Assembly (NCBI GenBank): GCA_003556835.1
Contig: PWQG01000200.1
Location: 1-6,702 of the forward strand
Direction: 5' to 3'
DNA from: Gammaproteobacteria bacterium
GTDB lineage: Bacteria > Pseudomonadota > Gammaproteobacteria > Pseudomonadales > Pseudohongiellaceae
Length of the DNA stretch: 6,702 nucleotides
A program made the translations under genes and the position numbers. This document shows, one piece after another, positions 1-5,728 of this stretch (its first letter is position 1; the number at the start of each line of letters is the position of its first letter). The notes beneath the pieces were generated by a model that saw nothing but the letters and a program-made list of their open reading frames with translations, was not told the origin of the DNA and searched no databases.

Positions 1-771
1 GAGGCCGCCATCGGTGCCGGACTGACCGGGGTATTGCTGTTACAGGCGGTATCCGGCCGGCAACCACCACCCGCCCCAAACGTCAGCCTGCGTGAGCACG
101 GCGCCTCCATGGTGCTGATCGGCCTGGCCTTCCTACTGCTGACCATGGCCGTGCTCAGCGGCCCGGATGCCCTGCCCCGACAACAGGCCGCCCTGCCCGA
201 CCTGGTCGCCGACAATATAGGAGCCAGCGGTGTCAGCCATCCGGTCACGGCCGTGTTGCTCAACTTCCGGGCCTGGGACACCCTGCTGGAGGTACTGGTG
301 CTCCTGGTGGCACTGCTGGGTTTCCGCCAACTGCTGCACGGCAACCCGGCTGTGCAACCGGCCGACGCTTCAACACCGACACCCTGGCCCCTGCTGCAAG
401 CCTGGGCGAGGATTCTTGCGCCCCTGCTGGTGGTCACCGGAGGCTATCTGCTCTGGGCCGGTGCCACTGCACCGGGCGGTGCTTTCCAGGCTGGCGCAAT
501 GCTGGCTGCCGCACTGGTGATCCTGCGCTTGAGTGGTCTGCTGCCCTCCCTGCGCTGGTCGTGGTGGCCGGTACGCGTGGCGGTGACCGGCGGGGCGCTG
601 CTGTTCCTGGGTATTGCCATGCTGACCGGTTTTGCTGGTGCCGGCTGGCTCGTCTATCCGCAAGGCAGTGCCAACGTCCTGATCGTGGTGATTGAAGTGG
701 CGGCAACCCTGTCCATCGCCGCCACGCTGTCCCTGCTGGTGATCGGCGACAGGGAGGATATGGTCAAATGA
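1..771 (+). CDS. mnhB: Fused MbhD (C-terminal end)-MbhE-MnhB cation/proton antiporter subunit, 5' partial
   Basis: The frame is open from the first base, so the true start lies upstream; 256 residues are visible. Residues 1-14 (EAAIGAGLTGVLLL) resemble the conserved end of the MbhD/DUF4040 domain. Residues about 30-115 form an MbhE-like domain (the C-terminal part of MrpA): a membrane helix, a polar loop, then the motif NFRAWDTLLE at residues 88-97, which matches the family's DFRGxDTxxE signature. Residues about 130-250 are an MnhB domain, with a Gly/Pro-rich helix (ATAPGGAFQAG, 155-165) and a final helix with IEVAATLSIA at 231-240. In Mrp complexes this region makes part of the membrane core that connects the antiporter-like modules. 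The stop overlaps the next start (ATGA, 768-771). Domain identities are by remembered family motifs. Whether a NuoL-like domain precedes MbhD, as in full MrpA, cannot be seen. Confidence 0.85.
   Translation, partial: EAAIGAGLTGVLLLQAVSGRQPPPAPNVSLREHGASMVLIGLAFLLLTMAVLSGPDALPRQQAALPDLVADNIGASGVSHPVTAVLLNFRAWDTLLEVLVLLVALLGFRQLLHGNPAVQPADASTPTPWPLLQAWARILAPLLVVTGGYLLWAGATAPGGAFQAGAMLAAALVILRLSGLLPSLRWSWWPVRVAVTGGALLFLGIAMLTGFAGAGWLVYPQGSANVLIVVIEVAATLSIAATLSLLVIGDREDMVK
752..757 (+). promoter_or_regulatory. Ribosome binding site for the MnhC-like gene
   Basis: GGGAGG lies inside the end of the preceding gene, 10 bases before the ATG at 768. It supports that start over the in-frame ATG of the upstream gene at 760. 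Confidence 0.6.
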
Positions 772-1037
772 GTTCGGTAGCCTGGTTTCTCGCTCTCGGA
801 CTGGCCCTGTTTCTGCTGGGCCTGCAGGGCCTGCTCACCCTGCACAATGAAATCCGGCGGGTGATTGCGGTCAACATCATGGGTGGTGGCGTGTTCCTGG
901 TGATGGTTGCGCTGGCCAGCCGGATCGATCCCATTGATCCGGTGCTGCAGGCCCTGGTGGTCACCGGCCTGGTGGTGGCGGTCAGTGCCACGGCTTTCGC
1001 CCTGCGCCTCAGCAAACCGGAGGATCGCGATCCGTGA
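768..1037 (+). CDS. mnhC: MnhC/NuoK-like cation/proton antiporter subunit, short form
   Basis: This 89-residue protein has three predicted membrane helices (about 5-24, 31-50 and 59-80), the topology of MnhC/MrpC and complex I NuoK. The best match is the segment DPVLQALVVTGLVV (57-70) followed by AVSATAFAL, corresponding to the MnhC signature DPxPQALVLTxIVI...TA. RRVIAVNIMGGGVFL (30-44) is the expected second helix. It is shorter than the roughly 110-120 residues usual for MnhC; the loop between helices 2 and 3 is reduced to a few residues (SRIDPIDP). Helices 2 and 3 carry no acidic residue, unlike NuoK, where two membrane glutamates take part in proton transfer. It starts at an ATG overlapping the upstream stop and ends overlapping the GTG of the next gene, so it belongs to the same operon. 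The role is inferred from the family: a core subunit next to the antiporter modules. Confidence 0.88.
   Translation: MSSVAWFLALGLALFLLGLQGLLTLHNEIRRVIAVNIMGGGVFLVMVALASRIDPIDPVLQALVVTGLVVAVSATAFALRLSKPEDRDP
1019..1023 (+). promoter_or_regulatory. Ribosome binding site that decides the GTG start of D1
   Basis: GGAGG sits 10 bases before the GTG at 1034. The nearby ATG at 1038 is in another frame, so GTG is the likely start of the 477-residue protein. Confidence 0.6.
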
Positions 1038-2467
1038 ATGCTGCGCTGATCAGTCTTTCATTGCCACTGCTCACCGCCCTGTTGATGTTGTTGGCCGGCC
1101 CGCGTATCCGGCCCGCCTTCAATGGTTGGGTGGCCATCGCGGTGACCATGGTCAGCCTGGCCGCTGCCTGGGTCGCTCTACAGGAAACCGCCGCGATGGG
1201 CTCCATGCAATTTGCCATCGGTGACTGGGAGGAAGGTCTGGCGATCCGGTTCCGCCTGATGCCCCTGACCGCACTGCTGCTTCTGTTCACCGCATTGATC
1301 CATCTGCTGGTGGCCCTGTATGGAAAGTTCAGCCGCTCGGGTGTGCGCTCCGGTTTCTGGCCACTGTCGCTGTTTCTCCAGGGTTCCCTGTCCGCTCTCT
1401 GGATGTCGGCGGACCTGTTCAATCTCTATGTCACCCTGGAATTGCTCAGCCTGACGGCGGTGGCACTGGTGGCCCAGGCCGGGCCAAGGGCGCGACAACC
1501 GGCACTTAACTATCTGTTGCTCTCCCTCGCTGCATCACTTTGCTATCTACTGGGTGTGGCCCTGCTCTACGGTCGTTACGGAGTGCTCGACATCGCCCTG
1601 CTCGAATCGATGACGGAAAACGACATCAGCACCCGCATGGCGCTGTTGCTGATGACCGCCGGCCTGATGCTGAAAGCGGCGCTCTGGCCCCTGCATCTTT
1701 GGCTGCCGGCGGCACACTCCAATGCCCCCACAGCCGTGAGTGCACTGCTTTCGGCCCTGGTCGTCAAGGGCCCCTTGTTCATACTTTGGAGTGTCTGGCA
1801 CGAGGTGGCTCCACCCGACCTGGCCTATCTGCTGGGGCCGGTTTTTGCCGTGGCCGGCATGCTGGCACTGGTGGCTGCCGGTTATTCGGCCATGCGCAGT
1901 CCCTACATCAAGATGCTGGTCGCCTATTCCACCGTGGCCCAGCTCGGCTATGGCCTGATGGCCCTGGGCCTGTTGATGCATTGGCAGCTCCCACAGATGA
2001 ACATCGCGCTGTGGTTGTTTGTGATCGCGCACGGACTGGCCAAGGCATCCCTGTTTCTTGCCGCCGGTGAAATCCAGCACACCCTGGGTACCCGCAGGAT
2101 CAGCGGCCTGCGAGGCGCGACCCAGACCGCGCCGGTGGCCATGTTCGCATTCGCCGTTGCGGGCGGCAGCCTGATCGGCCTGCCACCCAGCGGCGGCTTC
2201 CTGGCCAAATGGGTACTGCTGGAGCCACTTTTGATCGATCCCGGCAATTGGCCCTGGGCGGTGGGTGTATTTCTTGGCACCCTGGTATCGGCCGCCTACA
2301 TTTTCCGCGCCGTGGCGCTCGGCTTTGACCGGGCCCGGGTCAATGTGCCCGATCTGCATCCGGATCGGGTGGGCCAGTGGCTGGCCCTGCTGCCGGCCCT
2401 GCTGGTCTGGGCAATGGCGCTGACCGGGGAATGGCTGGTGCGATTGCTTGCCGGAGCGGGAGTCTGA
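1034..2467 (+). CDS. mnhD: MnhD-type proton-conducting antiporter subunit, first of three (D1)
   Basis: A 477-residue, almost wholly hydrophobic protein of the MnhD/NuoL/NuoM/NuoN family (proton-conducting membrane transporter, about 13-14 helices), close to the usual MnhD length. All expected channel residues are visible: Glu136 in TM5 (LYVTLELLSL), Lys214 in TM7 within MLKAALWPLHLWLP, Lys245 in TM8 (ALVVKGPLF), Lys293 before the TM9 signature AYSTVAQLGY, His333 and Lys337 in TM10 (IAHGLAKASLF), and Lys392 in TM12 (PPSGGFLAKW). In complex I and Mrp homologues these residues form the proton path across the membrane. The GTG start overlaps the MnhC stop (GTGA), and its own TGA shares one base with the next ATG (TGATG). 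It is probably one of the active channels of the complex. Whether the exported ion is Na+, K+ or something else cannot be told from sequence. Confidence 0.93.
   Translation: MNAALISLSLPLLTALLMLLAGPRIRPAFNGWVAIAVTMVSLAAAWVALQETAAMGSMQFAIGDWEEGLAIRFRLMPLTALLLLFTALIHLLVALYGKFSRSGVRSGFWPLSLFLQGSLSALWMSADLFNLYVTLELLSLTAVALVAQAGPRARQPALNYLLLSLAASLCYLLGVALLYGRYGVLDIALLESMTENDISTRMALLLMTAGLMLKAALWPLHLWLPAAHSNAPTAVSALLSALVVKGPLFILWSVWHEVAPPDLAYLLGPVFAVAGMLALVAAGYSAMRSPYIKMLVAYSTVAQLGYGLMALGLLMHWQLPQMNIALWLFVIAHGLAKASLFLAAGEIQHTLGTRRISGLRGATQTAPVAMFAFAVAGGSLIGLPPSGGFLAKWVLLEPLLIDPGNWPWAVGVFLGTLVSAAYIFRAVALGFDRARVNVPDLHPDRVGQWLALLPALLVWAMALTGEWLVRLLAGAGV
2453..2462 (+). promoter_or_regulatory. Ribosome binding region for D2
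   Basis: GGAG at 2453-2456 (10 bases before the start) and GGGAG at 2458-2462 (4 bases before) precede the ATG at 2467. They support that start rather than in-frame codons further upstream that would lie deep within D1. Confidence 0.5.
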
Positions 2468-3984
2468 TGTTGCTGCAGTTATTGCAATGGTCGAGCCTGC
2501 TGCCACTGCTGATCGTGTTCAGCTCGCTGCTGCCCGGCCTGCTGATTTTCACGCTACGCGAGGATCAGCATCGCTTGCGTACACTGATGAACCTCTCCGG
2601 AGTGGTACTCAAACTGGTTCTGGTTTCACTGATGCTGTACGGGGTGAGCCAGGGGCAGGATTTCCGTTTCGAGCTGCCGTTCCTGGCCAATGCCCCATTG
2701 GTCCTGCACGGCGATGCCCTGTCTTTGCAGTTCATCACCCTGTCTTCTGTACTGTGGCTGGCAACCACCATTTACGCCATCGGTTATCTGGAAGGCTCGC
2801 CGCTGCGATCGCGTTTCTTCGGCTATTTCAGCCTTTGTGTCAGCGCCACGGTGGGGCTCGCTTTGGCAGGCAACCTGATCACTTTCCTGCTGTTCTACGA
2901 ACTGCTGACCCTCGCGACTTTCCCTCTGGTGGTGCATCGTGGCACTCCCGAGGCCTTGCGCGCCGGCCGGGTGTATCTCGCCTACACACTGGGCGGCGGC
3001 ACAATATTGCTGATGGGCGTGGCCTTGCTGCATTCGCTGGCGGGCACACCGGACTTCGTGGCAGGCGGCTACCTGGATACCTACGTCGGCGAGCAGGGCC
3101 TGAGCCTGCAGATCGCTTTTTTCCTGATGGTCGCCGGTCTGGGCGTCAAGGCAGCATTGGTCCCTCTGCACAGCTGGTTGCCCCAGGCGATGGTGGCTCC
3201 GGCCCCGGTCAGCGCCCTGCTGCATGCTGTTGCGGTGGTCAAGGCCGGTGCCTTCGGCATCATACGCGTCGTCTATGATGTGTACGGCGTGCAGGCCAGC
3301 AGTCTGCTGTCGCTCACATTCCCCCTGTTGGTTCTGGCGGCGCTCACCATCGTGTATGGCTCGATTCGCGCCCTGCAGCAAAACGACCTGAAAAAACGCC
3401 TGGCCTTCTCCACGGTGAGCCAGGTGTCCTACATAACTCTTGGAGTTGCACTGGCCGGCCCCATGGCGGCCATCGGCGGCATTGTGCACCTGGTGCACCA
3501 GGGCCTGATGAAAGTGACCCTGTTTTTCTGTGCCGGCAATTTTGCCGAGACCCTCGGCGTGCACCGGATACAGGAAATGAACGGCCTCGGTCGGCGCATG
3601 CCCTGGACCATGACCGCCTTCACCATTGGTGCCCTGGGCATGATCGGCGTGCCACCGATTGCAGGCTTCATCAGCAAATGGTATCTCGGCCTGGGCGCCC
3701 TGGAAGTGGGGCAGGACTGGGTGCTGCTGATCCTGCTAGGCTCCGGCCTGCTCAATGCCGCCTACTTCCTGCCCCTGGTCTACCGTGGCTGGTTCGGGGA
3801 GCCTGCCACTGATAAATGGAAGGAACGGCACTGGCCCGGATCACGGCTGGAAACTCACTGGATGCTGCTGATCCCGACCCTGGCAACCGCCCTGCTGGCA
3901 GTGCTGGTGGGTGTGTTCGCGGGCAGCCTGGTCAGTCCCCTGGGCTGGACACAATTCATCGTGGCGCAGGAGTTCAGACTATGA
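2467..3984 (+). CDS. MnhD-type proton-conducting antiporter subunit, second of three (D2)
   Basis: A 505-residue membrane protein of the MnhD/NuoL/M/N family. The ATG at 2467 is chosen because it overlaps the D1 stop and has a ribosome binding region; reading further upstream in frame would add 30 Gly/Ala-rich residues unlike a membrane helix. Channel residues are intact: Glu145 in TM5 (LLFYELLTLATF), Lys228 in TM7 (GLGVKAALVPLHSWLPQA), His253 and Lys259 in TM8 (LLHAVAVVKAGAFG), Lys309/Lys310 before AFSTVSQVSY in TM9, His341, His344 and Lys349 in TM10, and Lys404 in TM12 (PPIAGFISKW). The PLHSWLPQAMVAPAPVSALLHA segment (233-254) is typical of the NuoL/HyfB-like branch, so D2 appears closer to NuoL/MrpA-N than D1 does; this is a judgement by eye. 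It is probably a second active channel. The stop overlaps the D3 start by four bases. Confidence 0.93.
   Translation: MLLQLLQWSSLLPLLIVFSSLLPGLLIFTLREDQHRLRTLMNLSGVVLKLVLVSLMLYGVSQGQDFRFELPFLANAPLVLHGDALSLQFITLSSVLWLATTIYAIGYLEGSPLRSRFFGYFSLCVSATVGLALAGNLITFLLFYELLTLATFPLVVHRGTPEALRAGRVYLAYTLGGGTILLMGVALLHSLAGTPDFVAGGYLDTYVGEQGLSLQIAFFLMVAGLGVKAALVPLHSWLPQAMVAPAPVSALLHAVAVVKAGAFGIIRVVYDVYGVQASSLLSLTFPLLVLAALTIVYGSIRALQQNDLKKRLAFSTVSQVSYITLGVALAGPMAAIGGIVHLVHQGLMKVTLFFCAGNFAETLGVHRIQEMNGLGRRMPWTMTAFTIGALGMIGVPPIAGFISKWYLGLGALEVGQDWVLLILLGSGLLNAAYFLPLVYRGWFGEPATDKWKERHWPGSRLETHWMLLIPTLATALLAVLVGVFAGSLVSPLGWTQFIVAQEFRL
3968..3972 (+). promoter_or_regulatory. Ribosome binding site that decides the D3 start
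   Basis: AGGAG lies 8 bases before the ATG at 3981. It supports this start over an in-frame ATG at 3816 that would add 55 non-membrane residues and overlap D2 by 169 bases. Confidence 0.65.
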
Positions 3985-5672
3985 CCGCTGACGTTCTGTG
4001 GATACTGGTACCCCTGGCCCCATTGTTGATGGCTGTCGGGGTGGTGGAAATCGGCGATCGGACCATCCGCTGGTGGTGGATCAGTGCCCTGCCGGGCCTG
4101 GTTGCCGGGCTTGTCGCACCGGCACCCTGGCTGGCAGATGTGCTGTGGCCAGGCACGCAATGGGGTGACTCCGGCATCCTGGTACGCAGTTTGCTACTGT
4201 TCACCACCACAGTCTGGTTGCTGGCAGGACTGTATGCCATGCACAGCCTCACAGACGATCCGCAGCGCCGCCGTTTCTGGCTGTTCTGGCTGTTCAGTTT
4301 CAGCGGCAATCTCCTGCTGATCATCGCCGGTGATGCACTCAGTTTTTATGTGGGCTTCTCCGTCATGAGCCTGGCCGCCTATGGTCTCATCGTGCACCGA
4401 GCAGGACCCGCTCCTCGCAAGGCCGGCCGACTCTACCTGCAGATCGCCGTGACCGGAGAGCTGCTGTTGTTCACCGGGTTCATCATGGCCAGCCACCAGG
4501 CCGGCGGCTCCATGGCGCTGGAGGTATGGCAGGCGGCTCCGATCAGCCCCATGGCATTGCTTCTGATGTTTGTCGGCCTAGGCATGAAAGCGGGTTTCTG
4601 GCCCCTGCATGTATGGCTGCCACAGGCCCACCCGGTCGCTCCGGCGCCAGCGAGTGCCGTGTTGTCCGGCGCCATGATCAAGGCCGGCATACTCGGCATG
4701 TGGAAATTGCTACCGGCAGAGAGCGGGACACTGAATGATGTCTCTGCGATCCTGATGATCGTCGGCTTGATCAGTGCGTTTTACGGTGTGGCCCTGGGGC
4801 TGGGCCGGCGCAACGTCAAGGAAGTGCTGGCTTTTTCCTCGGTCAGCCAGATGGGCTACCTGCTGCTGATCACGGGACTGCTCTGGCACTCCCCTGCCCT
4901 CGCCCCCGCCCTGACCATTCTGCTATGCCTGTACATGGTGCATCATGGCTTCTGCAAGGCAGCGCTGTTCCTTGCCGCCGAACTGTTCAAGAGTGGCCGG
5001 CTGCCCATGCGCAACGGGCATAATCTGCTGCTCGGCATTGCCGCCTTGCCGGCCATCGCCCTGGCCGGCCTGCCCCTGAGCAGTGGTGCCGCCAGCAAAA
5101 GCCGCCTCAAGGAGCAGCTGGAAGCCGCTTCACTGGATTCACTGGTATGGGTGCTGCAGATAGGTGCGATCGCCACGGCGTTGCTGCTGCTTCGGGCGCT
5201 ACACTTGCTGCGTGCGCTGCAGCGCGACGCAACACAACAACGCATTGCGACGCTTCCGTTGCTGAGCTGGCTCACGCTGGCAATGATGCCCCTGCTTCTG
5301 CCCTGGTCCTGGCCCCTGATGCGCGACGCGACCGTCGACAGCCTGCCTCTGTACAAACTGGTCGAGCTGTCCTGGCCACTGGCCGCTGCCCTGATGATCA
5401 CCACGCTGATCCTGAACCGCGGAAACCTGCGCTTGCCAGAGTTTGCCAATCGTCCCACGCCGTTTGTCTGGTTGTCCCTGCGCCTGAAGCGAATACTGCA
5501 ACGGCCGCCAGTCCCCGTACCCGAACCGGAAATCTCCGAACAGATCTGGCGTAACCGGGAACGACGCTGGAACCGCTTCTGGCACGACAATACGGTGCGC
5601 AACAGCAGCTGGTTGCTGCTGGGCTTTCTCGTGGTGGCGGCCATTTTCTTCAGTGTGGCCGAGACACTCTGA
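3981..5672 (+). CDS. MnhD/NuoL-type antiporter-like subunit, third of three (D3), lacking the TM5 glutamate
   Basis: A 563-residue membrane protein of the same family, longer than D1 and D2. Conserved parts are Lys203 in TM7 (GMKAGFWPLHVWLPQAH), Lys234 in TM8 (SGAMIKAGILG), Lys280 and the TM9 signature AFSSVSQMGY, and His321, His322 and Lys326 in TM10 (HHGFCKAALF). The TM5 position that is Glu145 in D2 and Glu136 in D1 is Ser127 here (FYVGFSVMSLAAYGL); the alignment is ungapped to the shared HR at 139-140. After TM12 Lys373 the helix continues with charged residues (SKSRLKEQLE). Residues about 481-541 form a Trp- and Arg-rich, probably amphipathic linker with a Pro-rich stretch (PPVPVPEPE), followed by a final helix (544-559). 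Family membership is firm. That it conducts protons is uncertain; it could be a coupling or structural module. The ATG overlaps the D2 stop (ATGA), and it is the last gene of the overlapping set. Confidence 0.9.
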   Translation: MTADVLWILVPLAPLLMAVGVVEIGDRTIRWWWISALPGLVAGLVAPAPWLADVLWPGTQWGDSGILVRSLLLFTTTVWLLAGLYAMHSLTDDPQRRRFWLFWLFSFSGNLLLIIAGDALSFYVGFSVMSLAAYGLIVHRAGPAPRKAGRLYLQIAVTGELLLFTGFIMASHQAGGSMALEVWQAAPISPMALLLMFVGLGMKAGFWPLHVWLPQAHPVAPAPASAVLSGAMIKAGILGMWKLLPAESGTLNDVSAILMIVGLISAFYGVALGLGRRNVKEVLAFSSVSQMGYLLLITGLLWHSPALAPALTILLCLYMVHHGFCKAALFLAAELFKSGRLPMRNGHNLLLGIAALPAIALAGLPLSSGAASKSRLKEQLEAASLDSLVWVLQIGAIATALLLLRALHLLRALQRDATQQRIATLPLLSWLTLAMMPLLLPWSWPLMRDATVDSLPLYKLVELSWPLAAALMITTLILNRGNLRLPEFANRPTPFVWLSLRLKRILQRPPVPVPEPEISEQIWRNRERRWNRFWHDNTVRNSSWLLLGFLVVAAIFFSVAETL

Positions 5673-5687
5673 GTCTTCCATTCCGGT

Positions 5688-5693
5688 TATACT
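5688..5693 (+). promoter_or_regulatory. Possible -10 element for the metallo-beta-lactamase gene
   Basis: TATACT matches the sigma-70 -10 consensus at five of six bases and lies in the only non-coding gap, about 35 bases before the start at 5729. No convincing -35 box was found: the 17-base-spaced hexamer 5665-5670 is CACTCT. The call is weak. No hairpin followed by a T-run is visible in the gap, so read-through from the antiporter genes also remains likely. Confidence 0.35.
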
Positions 5694-5718
5694 GGAGGGA
5701 AATTCATCGATCAGACCC

Positions 5719-5722
5719 GAGG
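5719..5722 (+). promoter_or_regulatory. Ribosome binding site for the metallo-beta-lactamase gene
   Basis: GAGG is 6 bases before the ATG at 5729. A competing ATG at 5724 is out of frame and only one base from this site, so 5729 is the supported start. Confidence 0.6.
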
Positions 5723-5728
5723 TATGAT

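Noticed and set aside
2377..2466. N-terminal extension of D2 from an upstream in-frame start
   Set aside because: It would add 30 Gly/Ala-rich residues and overlap D1 by 91 bases, while the ATG at 2467 has a ribosome binding region and the standard stop-start overlap.
1547..2506. Long open frame on the - strand (319 codons) opposite D1
   Set aside because: It is rich in Gln, His and Gly and has no hydrophobic core or recognisable motif. It lies exactly opposite a strongly conserved membrane protein gene and is a by-product of its codon use.
2626..3564. Long open frame on the - strand (312 codons) opposite D2
   Set aside because: It has the same Gln/His-rich composition and no family resemblance; it is a shadow of D2.
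3816..3980. N-terminal extension of D3 from the ATG at 3816
   Set aside because: It would add 55 polar residues not seen in this family. AGGAG at 3968-3972 supports the start at 3981.
4943..5644. Open frame on the - strand (233 codons) opposite D3
   Set aside because: It is Arg/Ser-rich with no motif and lies opposite well-supported D3 coding sequence.
5661..5680. Possible terminator hairpin after D3 (AGAC...GTCT)
   Set aside because: The stem is only about four base pairs, overlaps the D3 stop and has no T-run.
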